A DNA stretch of 64,000 bases. Origin: an uncultured Bacilli bacterium (GTDB taxonomy: Bacteria > Bacillota_I > Bacilli_A > RF39 > UBA660). The stretch is from assembly GCA_934167665.1 (NCBI GenBank), contig CAKPLN010000006.1, positions 1 through 64,000 of the forward strand. The letters are read 5' to 3'. The notes under the pieces were generated by a model that was given only the letters and a program-made list of their open reading frames with translations, was not told the DNA's origin and did not search any database. The translations under genes and the position numbers were made by a program. How positions within the stretch are numbered: the first letter of the stretch is position 1; every line of letters starts with the position of its first letter. Positions 8,603 to 17,476 of this stretch are shown piece after piece.

Positions 8603-10690
8603 ATGAAAAGAATGAAATTTAAGTTAAATAAATTTAAAGACAAACTAATTAATCAAGCTAAAAAGGTTAAAGAAGAACACTTAATTAAAAGATATATCAA
8701 AAATAATACTTTGTTTATAGCATATGTTATAGTATGTGTATTAAATGCTACTTTGCTTAGATTATTATGTATTCATACATTAAATAATTATCTATCAGTA
8801 AAAGCCTTTATGGGAGATTTAGCAGTAGTTTTAATAGTAGGATCTTTTGGTTATTTATTGAAGCCAAAGAATCGTTTTACTTATTATTTTTCACTTACTA
8901 TCTTTTTTAGTGCTATATGTATGATTAACTCTGTTTATTATACATTCTATTCATCTTTTGCATCTGTTTCTATGCTTTCTCTAACACAATATGTAGGAGC
9001 TGTAGGAGATGCTGTAGTTGAAAATGTAATTCAATTAAAAGATTTAGTTTATATTATTGGACCAATAGCTTTAATTGTTCTCCATAATAAATTAAAAGGT
9101 AAGAATTATTATAAACGAATCGAATTTAAATCAGAACGTAAGAAAAAGATGAAGAAAACCCTTTGTACAGGTGCTGCAGTTATGGCATTATTCTTAGTTA
9201 CCATGACCTCTCTTGATGTCTCAAGATTTATAAAACAGTGGAATAAAGAATATATAGTTATGCGCTTTGGTATATATATTTATCAAAGCTCTGATTTAAT
9301 AACATCACTTCAACCTAAGTTAAATTCTATGTTTGGTTATGATAAAGCTAAAAAAGAATTTAATGACTATTTTGCCAATAGGGAAGAAGTTAAAACTAAT
9401 GAATATACCAATATTTTTAAAGATAAGAATGTCTTAGTAATCCATGCTGAAAGTATGCAACGTAACGTTATTGATCTAAAATTTAATGGTCAAGAAGTTA
9501 GTCCTACTTTAAATAGATTATCTAAAGAAGGCATGTATTTCTCAAACTATTTTTCTCAAGTTAGTGTTGGAACTAGTAGTGATGCTGAATTAACTTTTTC
9601 AACATCATTAATGCCAACCAAGAGTGGTACAGCTTTTGTTACTTATCCTAATAGAACCTACAACTCAATTCAAAAAATTTTAAGCGAAAAAGGCTATTAT
9701 ACTTTCTGTATGCACGCTAATAATGCTGACTTTTGGAATAGACGTACAATGTATAAAAGCCTAGGATATCAGAATTTCTATAGTAAAAAAGATTATATAG
9801 TAACGGATGATACAACTATTGGTCTAGGTTTATCAGATGAAGAATTTTTTACACAATCAATACCAAAATTAAAACAAATAAATGAAGAACATGAAAACTG
9901 GTATGGAACAATGATTATGTTAAGTAATCATACACCTTTCTCTGATGTTGATAAATATGGTGATTTTGCAGTTGATATTAAAGAAACTATTACTAATGAA
10001 GATGGAACTACTGAAGAAGTAACATGTCAATATATGGAAGGAACTAAACTTGGTAATTACTTTAAATCATATCATTATGCTGATGGAGCCTTAGGTAAGT
10101 TTATTGAAAAATTAGATGAAAATGGCCTATTAGATAATACAGTTTTAGTAATCTATGGAGACCATGATGCTAGACTATCAAGAAGTGACTATAATAGACT
10201 ATATAACTATGATAAAGAAAACAATAAAACTTTAAGTAAAGATGACCCAAATTATAAAGATTATGATTCATATCAATATGAATTAGGTCGTAAAGTGCCA
10301 TTTATTATTTGGACAAAAGATATGGCTGGTACTAAATATAATCAAGAAATAACAGAAGTAATGGGTATGTATGATGCTATGCCAACTTTAGGAAATATGC
10401 TAGGTATTTACAATGAATATCAATTAGGACATGATATCTTTAACGTATTAGGTAAAAATATTGTCTGTTTCCCAAATGGTAACTGGGTTACTAATAAAGC
10501 TTACTACAATAGTCAAAAAGTAGAGTACTTATCATTAAATGATGAAGCAATTAGTGAAGAAGAAATTAAATATAATACTGAATATACAAATAAATTATTA
10601 GATGTATCAAATAACATAATAGTATTTAATTTACTGGCAGAAAACAGTGATACAGAAAAAATATTAAAAGAAGTAGAGAAAGGAATTTAA
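8603..10690 (+). CDS. LTA synthase family sulfatase (polyglycerolphosphate-type)
   Basis: A 695-residue membrane enzyme of the LtaS family, which moves glycerolphosphate from phosphatidylglycerol onto a growing lipoteichoic acid outside the cell. About five membrane helices (residues ~35-60, 68-86, 95-118, 146-162, 186-203) precede an extracellular sulfatase/alkaline-phosphatase domain. Visible active-site elements are 'HAESMQ' (Glu about 283, metal ligand), the nucleophile Thr about 324 in 'VGTSSDAE', and 'YGDHDAR' metal ligands. A stretch of about 190 residues past the last motif is rich in charged residues. It begins a short transcript with the 10692 gene. It could be a related phosphoglycerol transferase rather than the main LtaS. 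Confidence 0.88.
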   Translation: MKRMKFKLNKFKDKLINQAKKVKEEHLIKRYIKNNTLFIAYVIVCVLNATLLRLLCIHTLNNYLSVKAFMGDLAVVLIVGSFGYLLKPKNRFTYYFSLTIFFSAICMINSVYYTFYSSFASVSMLSLTQYVGAVGDAVVENVIQLKDLVYIIGPIALIVLHNKLKGKNYYKRIEFKSERKKKMKKTLCTGAAVMALFLVTMTSLDVSRFIKQWNKEYIVMRFGIYIYQSSDLITSLQPKLNSMFGYDKAKKEFNDYFANREEVKTNEYTNIFKDKNVLVIHAESMQRNVIDLKFNGQEVSPTLNRLSKEGMYFSNYFSQVSVGTSSDAELTFSTSLMPTKSGTAFVTYPNRTYNSIQKILSEKGYYTFCMHANNADFWNRRTMYKSLGYQNFYSKKDYIVTDDTTIGLGLSDEEFFTQSIPKLKQINEEHENWYGTMIMLSNHTPFSDVDKYGDFAVDIKETITNEDGTTEEVTCQYMEGTKLGNYFKSYHYADGALGKFIEKLDENGLLDNTVLVIYGDHDARLSRSDYNRLYNYDKENNKTLSKDDPNYKDYDSYQYELGRKVPFIIWTKDMAGTKYNQEITEVMGMYDAMPTLGNMLGIYNEYQLGHDIFNVLGKNIVCFPNGNWVTNKAYYNSQKVEYLSLNDEAISEEEIKYNTEYTNKLLDVSNNIIVFNLLAENSDTEKILKEVEKGI

Positions 10691-10691
10691 T

Positions 10692-11318
10692 ATGAAACTA
10701 AAGAAAAAAGTAAAACGTCTAATATTTATACTAATACTTATCATTATCCTTATTGTTGGAGTTATATTTGTACCTAAACTATTTAAAAAGGACACCAGTA
10801 ACAATGGACCAAAAGTAATAAATAAAATAGACTCTTATGGCTATGAATTAAAAGATAATAAAAGTAAAGAATATCAAGTCTTATTCAAAGACTTAGAAAA
10901 AATATTAAATGAAAAAGAAGTAGATGAAAAAGCTTATGTCGATAAGCTTGCGGAAATGTTTATCGTTGATTTCTATTCACTATCCGATAAAACTTCAAAA
11001 ACAGACGTAGGTGGGGTAGATATAGTTCATCCAGATGCTTTATCTAACTTCTTAAAGAATGCTGAAAATACCTTTTATAAGTATGTAGAAAGTAATATTT
11101 ATAATAATCGTAGTCAGAATTTACCTAAAGTTTCTACTGTAACAATTAATTCAACAGACAATACAACTTATACTTATAATGATACAACTGATGATAAAGC
11201 TTATACAGTAAATGTTTCTTGGACCTATACTGATACTGCTTTTTCTGATTATCAGTCATCAGCAATACTTACCTTTATTCATAAAGATAATAAATTATAT
11301 TTAGTAGAATTAAAATAA
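10692..11318 (+). CDS. Membrane-anchored extracellular protein, unknown
   Basis: A 208-residue protein with a lysine-rich start and one hydrophobic helix (about residues 9-29), then an outside domain of about 180 residues. The last part ('AYTVNVSWTYTD' to 'LTFIHKDNKLYLVELK') has alternating beta strands like an NTF2-like or Cystatin-like lipoprotein domain, but no family is identified. It begins 1 nt after the stop of the LtaS-like gene, so co-translation and an accessory role in lipoteichoic acid assembly are plausible inferences. Confidence 0.75.
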   Translation: MKLKKKVKRLIFILILIIILIVGVIFVPKLFKKDTSNNGPKVINKIDSYGYELKDNKSKEYQVLFKDLEKILNEKEVDEKAYVDKLAEMFIVDFYSLSDKTSKTDVGGVDIVHPDALSNFLKNAENTFYKYVESNIYNNRSQNLPKVSTVTINSTDNTTYTYNDTTDDKAYTVNVSWTYTDTAFSDYQSSAILTFIHKDNKLYLVELK

Positions 11319-11328
11319 AACAAATTAA

Positions 11329-11366
11329 AAAGTTCTTAAAGCATTAAGCCTTAAGAACTTTTTTTA
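11329..11366. terminator. Bidirectional terminator between convergent genes
   Basis: An 11-bp perfect stem (11329-11339 / 11351-11361) is followed by a T run on the plus strand and preceded by an A run, so it can stop both the 10692 transcript and the convergent LCP gene. Confidence 0.8.
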
Positions 11367-11376
11367 ATAAATATTT

Positions 11377-13446
11377 TTATTCATCTGGTTGTTTAGAATC
11401 ATCTTTTTTATTATTATTACCATCTGTAGTATTGTCTTTACTACCATCATCTTTACTACCACTATCACCTTTATTATCGTCTTTAGAATCATCCTTAGGA
11501 TTGTCCTTAGAGTCATCTTTTTTATCATTATTATCTGATTTATTATCATCTTTAGAATCACTCTTGTTGTCATCTTTTTTGTCATCTTTCTTACCATCAT
11601 TCTTATCATCTTTTTTATCATCAGTAGTAGTATCTTTTTTACCACCAGAAAGTGTAAGTTTTAAAGTACCATTATTCATTAAATCGATTCTTTTATTAGC
11701 TGGATAATTCTGACTAACAACATGTCCTGAATCACCATCGAAACTAACAGCTATACCTAAACGAGCCGCTGTGGCTTTAGCAGTTGCCATATCATCACCA
11801 GTAAAATCAGGTAGTAATCTATATAAGCTTGTAGCTCTATATGGTCCTTTACCAATAACTTCTTTTTCATAAGGTTCATTAGCTGAAAAACTAAATGTTT
11901 TAATAGCCTCAACACCAACTAACTCCAAATTCTGTTTCATGGCATTAACAATATCTTTACGACTATTTTCATTAGGTACATAATTATAAAGCACCATTCT
12001 CATTCTTTCATCATAAATCATTTGACCATTACCAGCTAAATATAATTGTTGAATATTAATTAAATCAGCTTCATCTGAAGATAAACTTTTCTTTATAATA
12101 TCTTTACCAACATTATAGAATGATAACATTTGTTTAGTAGTAAGGTTAGTATCCAAACTATTAGATATAGTATTTATAATTCCCATAAATGTACCAACAT
12201 CATTAATATTTTTAAACTTATTAGCAATAGCCATTACAATTTCTTGTTGATGTTGATTACGACCAAAATCACCATTAGGTAAATCATATCTATTTCTAGC
12301 ATATACTAAGGCATGTTCACCATCTAATGTTTGATATCCAGGTTCAATACAAACATAATCATCACGACTAGAATTATCTGTACATAACTGTTGGGTAACA
12401 TTCATTTCAATTCCACCAATAGCATCAACAAGTTTAACTAATCCTTTAAAATTTATTTTAGCATAGTAGTCAATATTAACACCTAAGTAATTCTCAATTG
12501 TCTTCATCATACAATCAGTACCATATCCAGCTGCATGAGTAATTTTATTTTCCGCTTTATTAGACCAACACGCTATAGGAACATAACTATCACGTGGAAT
12601 AGAAAGCATTGTAGCATTAAGTGTTTTAGGATTAAATGTCATAACTATTAAAGTATCACCATTAGCAATAGCGTTCTTTTGTAATTCTTCATTAGTAGAA
12701 TCAATTCCCATTAATAAAATTGTAAATGGTTGTGTAACATCTTTACCATTAGAAGCAGTTTCAACAGTAGAAACATCAGCTTTCTTCATTTCCTTTTCTT
12801 TAGTAACAATAATAGTTGTATCATCAGCAATATTTTCATATCCAGCAATTGCTTTAAACATATCTACATAACTAGTTGGTAAAAGCATTGCATCAATTTC
12901 ATTAACATATAAATCAGTAAGCATACTAGAATAATCATCATAATTAATAATTTCATTATTATCGTTTAATTTATATTGTTTAATTATTTCTTGTGGAATT
13001 ATATACCCATCAGGTGAGTCTTCGTTATTCAAAATACCAATCTTAAAATTATTAACATCTTTTATATCTTTAGTACCATTACTACTCATTGTAACTAAAC
13101 TAGAAGAGTAGGTAACATATCCGGTATTCATATTTTGTAATTGCCCATACAAGTAAAATATAATACCACCAACAACCCCACAGATAATACTATAAATAAG
13201 AGTTAAGATAATGAAAAGTGTTCTCTTAGAATGTTTATTTTTAAAACACTTCAATCCCTTAATTAAAATAAATATATCTATTAAAAATAATATACCCATA
13301 ACTATATATCTAATTAAGTTTTCTATAGAACTAAGTCTAAATATTTGGTATATAGTAAAAGCACTAATTACAATTGAAATCATTGTTAATATAAGTACTA
13401 TAAATCTTATTATTAAATTCCCTTTATTAGTCTTTTCTTTACTCAT
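11377..13446 (-). CDS. LytR-CpsA-Psr (LCP) family protein with PASTA domain and Asp/Lys-rich tail
   Basis: LCP enzymes attach teichoic acid or capsule polymers to peptidoglycan outside the cell. The start is ATG at 13446, with GGAGG at the right distance; an upstream in-frame start at 13473 lacks a site. Three hydrophobic helices come first, followed by about 120 residues outside. The LCP core has 'LLMGIDS', 'MLSIPRDSYV', 'KITHAAGYG' and 'VYARNRYD...DFGRNQHQQ' (catalytic Arg and Asp residues kept). A single PASTA-like repeat ('ATAKATAARLGIAVSF') follows. The last ~80 residues are almost only D, K, S, N and G, a wall-spanning or ionic tail. It is transcribed away from the glucosaminidase gene at 13628. 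Confidence 0.9.
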   Translation of the reverse strand: MSKEKTNKGNLIIRFIVLILTMISIVISAFTIYQIFRLSSIENLIRYIVMGILFLIDIFILIKGLKCFKNKHSKRTLFIILTLIYSIICGVVGGIIFYLYGQLQNMNTGYVTYSSSLVTMSSNGTKDIKDVNNFKIGILNNEDSPDGYIIPQEIIKQYKLNDNNEIINYDDYSSMLTDLYVNEIDAMLLPTSYVDMFKAIAGYENIADDTTIIVTKEKEMKKADVSTVETASNGKDVTQPFTILLMGIDSTNEELQKNAIANGDTLIVMTFNPKTLNATMLSIPRDSYVPIACWSNKAENKITHAAGYGTDCMMKTIENYLGVNIDYYAKINFKGLVKLVDAIGGIEMNVTQQLCTDNSSRDDYVCIEPGYQTLDGEHALVYARNRYDLPNGDFGRNQHQQEIVMAIANKFKNINDVGTFMGIINTISNSLDTNLTTKQMLSFYNVGKDIIKKSLSSDEADLINIQQLYLAGNGQMIYDERMRMVLYNYVPNENSRKDIVNAMKQNLELVGVEAIKTFSFSANEPYEKEVIGKGPYRATSLYRLLPDFTGDDMATAKATAARLGIAVSFDGDSGHVVSQNYPANKRIDLMNNGTLKLTLSGGKKDTTTDDKKDDKNDGKKDDKKDDNKSDSKDDNKSDNNDKKDDSKDNPKDDSKDDNKGDSGSKDDGSKDNTTDGNNNKKDDSKQPDE

Positions 13447-13569
13447 ATAAAATACCTCCAATTTTAATAACACATATCTATAATATTATAACCAATTTTT
13501 ATCTATATATCAAGAAGTAGAAACTACATGTCAATAATTTGTCAAAATATAGATGTATTAATAAAATAA

Positions 13570-13598
13570 TTTAGATATTTGTCAAAAAATGTTATAAT
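13570..13598 (+). promoter_or_regulatory. Probable extended -10 promoter of the glucosaminidase gene
   Basis: TATAAT at 13593-13598 preceded by TG (extended -10). The -35 position (13570-13575, TTTAGA) is weak. It lies 30 bp before ATG 13628 and its GGAGG site. Confidence 0.5.
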
Positions 13599-13627
13599 AA
13601 AATTGCTATAGTATCGGAGGTGAAAAT

Positions 13628-16600
13628 ATGAAACGTATAAATTTAGTATTTATAATAACGTTTTTAGTCTTTACCTGTGGTATTTTAGACGTTAAAGCTT
13701 TTTCATCTGATAATTACAAGTATCGTAATTTATGTGGTGCTTATGAACTTGATAGTTTTAAAGAAGATGGTACTATTGAAGTAATAAGTTGTCACTCTAG
13801 CTTTGAAGAAGCTAAGACAACTATGGAAAGTAATGGTGCTGAAGATCTTGGTATCTTAACTGTTGTTAATGACAATTATCAAGGAAGTATTGTTAAATTA
13901 ATTGATGCTAATGTTGCTCTTTTAGATTTAAGTGTTAGTCCTGTAGCTATAACTAATTTTTATCGTTCAGCAGATATGGATACTTATCGTTATACATATA
14001 TGGATACAGGTTCTCTTTATGGTGGGGTAGATGGAGCCTTAATTGAAACTGTCTTTTCTTCTAAAGGTGTTTGGGCTGCTAAAGTAAGAATTGGCAATCA
14101 AACAGGTTGGATTTCTCAAGAAAATTATGAGGTTGTACCAATAACTTGGATAAAATCAACTAGTAGTTATACTGTTACTAATGATTATATTCGTCATAAT
14201 TATGTCGCCAAAATTCAAGAACCATATTATGGCTCAGCTGGAAGTATTATTGGACCAAAACCAGAAATGTTAAGTCCTGGAACTTATTATAGTTATGATG
14301 GTCATTATTTTTATACTGATATAAAAACATTGATTAAGGATTATCGTAATAGTATTACTTATAATTCTGTAAATAAAGATGATCCTTATTATAATTACTA
14401 TATGTACTTATCTAATCACACTAGAACCACGTATTCTAGTCAAAACATTGATGAATATATTAGAACTTCAATGGGAATAACTATGGATGCTTATGGAAAT
14501 GCTTCTAGTAACAACAGTTCTAGATTATATGGCAAAGGTCAATTTTTCTATTATGCCCAAGAAAAATATGGTGTAAATGCTATTCTTTCTTTAAGTTTAA
14601 GTCGAAATGAAACAGCTCATGGTCGTAGTAACTTAGCTATTAATAAAAATAATGGATTTGGTTTAAATGCCGTTGACTCTAATCCCACTGAGCAAGCAAA
14701 TTGGTATGCTTCATTTGCCAGCAGTATTTTAGGTTATGCTTCTAAATATATAACTTATGGTTATGCTCATCCAAGAGATTGGCGTTATTTTGGACCTCAA
14801 TTTGGTGATAAAGGTTATGGAATGAATGTAAACTATGCCTCTGATACCTATTGGAGTGAAAAAATGGCCGCTAATTATTATTCTTTCGATAAAGCAAAAG
14901 GCCTTCAAGATTATAACTTTTATCAATTAGGTGCCGTTATAGCACCAACTAATGCTAGAAGAGAACCATCAACTTCTTCACAAATTATTTATACTTATCC
15001 TGAAGCTGAAGATGCGGTTGTTATTATTGGTGAAGTTGAAGGAGAAAAAGTAAACGGTTCAACTACTTGGTATAAAGTAATAAGTGATTTAAATATTGAT
15101 GCTTCATACAATGAAATAACTTCTGGAAACTATAATTGGGATGGTTATGTCTATATTCCAGCTAGCTATGCTAAAAAAATAAACAATGGTAAAAATGGTT
15201 ATATATCACCTAATGATATAACAGAATATGAAAATAAAAATTATGAATATGATTTATATGATAATAGTAATACTCTTCATCCAAGAGTTGCTATTACAAC
15301 TAAAAATACTCCATATTATTATGATTCATCATTAACAAATAAAATTAATAGTAATGTATTAAAAGGTAAATATGTCATGGTATATGCTACTGCTTACCTA
15401 AATAACACCCCAGTATCTTATCTTGTAACATCAGACTATTGGTATGATCAAAAACATTGGGTAAGTGCTGATAGTCTAGACTTTGTAACCGCAAACTATG
15501 GACGCGTAACATTAACTGTTTCTGGTAATCAATATACCTGGGTAAATTCTACTACTGAAGATACTAAGGAAACTGTAATTAGTGGTTTATATACCAATTC
15601 TTATGTTCCTATTTTAGAAGAAAAACGAGTAGGAAATGACTTATGGTATAAAGTACCAGTTAACTTAACTGGCACTAATAATGAATATGGTTGGACTCTA
15701 GCAGCATATCCTGGTGTTTCAATCACTTTATCTACTTATGTTACAGAAAATATGGCTCCAGAAATAATTGCTAATGACATAACTATTGTTCAAGGAAGCA
15801 AGTTTAATGAATTAGAACATGCCACTGCTACTGATAAAGAAGATGATGATATAACAGACAAAATAGTTGTTACAACACCAAAAGTTGATACTAATACCGT
15901 AGGTACTTATCAAGTAACTTATCAAGTAACAGATTCTATGAATAAAACAACAACAAAAACTATAACTGTAACAGTAACAGAAAATAAAAAACCTGTTATC
16001 ACTGCCAATGATATAACCATAACGCAAGGTATAGAATTTGATAAGTATAAAGGTGTAAGTGCAACAGATGAAGAAGATGGTCCAATAACTAACATTGAAA
16101 TTATTGAAGACACTGTAGATATAAAAACAATTGGAACCTATATCATAACTTATAAAGTAAAAGATAGTTTTAACCAAGAAGTAACTAAAACTATAAAAGT
16201 AACAGTAGTTGCCAATCAAATACCAGTAATTACAGCAGATGATAAAATATTATATCAAAACAGTACCTATAATCTTTTAGATGATGTAAAGGCAGTCGAT
16301 GCTGAAGATGGTGATATAACAAATAAATTAAAGATTGCTAATAGTAACGTTAATATTGAACAAATAGGAGAATATAGTGTTACTTATGAAGTAACAGATG
16401 ATTTTGGTAATAGAGTAACTAAAGAAATTAAAGTAACAGTAATTGAGAAAAAATTAATTGAAAAAAATGGTGAATTCTATTTAAATGAACTAACTTGGGA
16501 TAACACTTCTAAAAAGTATAACTTTAGTGGTTACTTAATAATTTTAAATACTAATAATAATGATACTAATGCCAAATATAATTTAATTTTAAAAGAGAAA

Positions 16601-17383
16601 ACTACTAATAAAGAATACTCTATAAAAGTTAAAGCATGGAGTGATAAAGTACCATATTCTCTAGGTACTGAAAATGGTTATGACTATAATCTATCTTGGT
16701 TTAAAGATGAAATTGATTTAAGTAAAATACCAGCTGGTGATTATGATTTATACATGGAAACTATAAAGAACGATTATTATACTAAACAACTAGTAACTAA
16801 TCTATTCAATAAAAGTATTGATCGTCGTGCTGAAGATAATGAAAATGGCTATAACTTTAAAGTTCAATTATCTCTAAAATCTAAAAAGATAGAGTTAAAT
16901 GTCCGTAAAGATAAACTAATAACTACTAAAACTTCTAATACTTTTAGAAATATGATCAATAACTATGATGATATAAAATTTGTTGATGGTAAACTTAACT
17001 TAATCGGAACATCTTATAATTATGATGGTACTTATAATAAATCATTAAGTATAACAAGAAAGTTAATTCTAGAAGATGTAACTACATATAAACAATATAC
17101 TTATAGTTTAGGAAGTACTAAAGATGGTAGTTATACCGTAACATCATCTGATAATAAAAGTAAATTATATGCTTGGTATAATAAAACTATTGATATTAGT
17201 AATCTTCCTAAAGGTACTTATGCTATGTTAGTATATACTAAAACTACTGATTCTGAAGATTATGGTGAAATAGTAGATATATTTGGTAGTATAAATAAAG
17301 TAGAAGAGACAATTAATGATAAAAAATACCGTGTAGTTCTTAATAAAGAAAGATCAAATAGAATTGAACTAATAGTAGAATAA
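13628..17383 (+). CDS. Secreted glucosaminidase (autolysin) with DUF5011-type Ig-like repeats
   Basis: A 1251-residue exported wall hydrolase. Residues 1-24 form a signal peptide ending '...DVKA'. A region with SH3-like character (about 100-180) precedes an endo-beta-N-acetylglucosaminidase (GH73-like) domain at about 275-420, with the probable catalytic Glu in 'SLSRNETAHGRS' and the 'NNGFGLNAVDSNP' block. Further SH3-like segments (about 440-700) follow. Three tandem repeats of about 75 residues (about 715-945) each contain 'DKEDDDIT/DEEDGPIT/DAEDGDIT' and a 'GTYQVTYQVTD'-like strand, typical of DUF5011. Two related beta-rich modules at the C-terminus (about 955-1090 and 1105-1251) may bind glycans. 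It would cut peptidoglycan during division or growth. It ends at its own terminator. Confidence 0.88.
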   Translation: MKRINLVFIITFLVFTCGILDVKAFSSDNYKYRNLCGAYELDSFKEDGTIEVISCHSSFEEAKTTMESNGAEDLGILTVVNDNYQGSIVKLIDANVALLDLSVSPVAITNFYRSADMDTYRYTYMDTGSLYGGVDGALIETVFSSKGVWAAKVRIGNQTGWISQENYEVVPITWIKSTSSYTVTNDYIRHNYVAKIQEPYYGSAGSIIGPKPEMLSPGTYYSYDGHYFYTDIKTLIKDYRNSITYNSVNKDDPYYNYYMYLSNHTRTTYSSQNIDEYIRTSMGITMDAYGNASSNNSSRLYGKGQFFYYAQEKYGVNAILSLSLSRNETAHGRSNLAINKNNGFGLNAVDSNPTEQANWYASFASSILGYASKYITYGYAHPRDWRYFGPQFGDKGYGMNVNYASDTYWSEKMAANYYSFDKAKGLQDYNFYQLGAVIAPTNARREPSTSSQIIYTYPEAEDAVVIIGEVEGEKVNGSTTWYKVISDLNIDASYNEITSGNYNWDGYVYIPASYAKKINNGKNGYISPNDITEYENKNYEYDLYDNSNTLHPRVAITTKNTPYYYDSSLTNKINSNVLKGKYVMVYATAYLNNTPVSYLVTSDYWYDQKHWVSADSLDFVTANYGRVTLTVSGNQYTWVNSTTEDTKETVISGLYTNSYVPILEEKRVGNDLWYKVPVNLTGTNNEYGWTLAAYPGVSITLSTYVTENMAPEIIANDITIVQGSKFNELEHATATDKEDDDITDKIVVTTPKVDTNTVGTYQVTYQVTDSMNKTTTKTITVTVTENKKPVITANDITITQGIEFDKYKGVSATDEEDGPITNIEIIEDTVDIKTIGTYIITYKVKDSFNQEVTKTIKVTVVANQIPVITADDKILYQNSTYNLLDDVKAVDAEDGDITNKLKIANSNVNIEQIGEYSVTYEVTDDFGNRVTKEIKVTVIEKKLIEKNGEFYLNELTWDNTSKKYNFSGYLIILNTNNNDTNAKYNLILKEKTTNKEYSIKVKAWSDKVPYSLGTENGYDYNLSWFKDEIDLSKIPAGDYDLYMETIKNDYYTKQLVTNLFNKSIDRRAEDNENGYNFKVQLSLKSKKIELNVRKDKLITTKTSNTFRNMINNYDDIKFVDGKLNLIGTSYNYDGTYNKSLSITRKLILEDVTTYKQYTYSLGSTKDGSYTVTSSDNKSKLYAWYNKTIDISNLPKGTYAMLVYTKTTDSEDYGEIVDIFGSINKVEETINDKKYRVVLNKERSNRIELIVE

Positions 17384-17405
17384 GAGGTACGCCTCTTATT
17401 TTTTT
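17381..17405 (+). terminator. Terminator overlapping the stop codon
   Basis: Perfect 7-bp stem 17381-17387 / 17392-17398 with a 4-nt loop and T run. Its first three bases are the TAA stop of the glucosaminidase gene. Confidence 0.8.
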
Positions 17406-17420
17406 ATGCTTATTTAAGTA

Positions 17421-17449
17421 TTGAAAAGAAACTATGAAAAAGGTATAAT
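17421..17449 (+). promoter_or_regulatory. Promoter of pilin-like copy 1
   Basis: TTGAAA (17421-17426) and TATAAT (17444-17449), 17-bp spacer. The -10 context 'AGGTATAATAAAAA' and the leader up to the ATG resemble those before copy 2, so copies 1 and 2 share one promoter type. Confidence 0.75.
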
Positions 17450-17476
17450 AAAAACATAATAGAAAGAAGGGTGTAT

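Noticed and set aside
11432..11707. Ser/Leu-rich plus-strand open frame opposite the LCP tail
   Set aside because: It is the mirror of the Asp/Lys/Ser-rich repeat coding region on the other strand, without a ribosome-binding site.
15812..16219. Minus-strand open frame in the glucosaminidase repeats
   Set aside because: Low-complexity shadow of the DUF5011 coding region.
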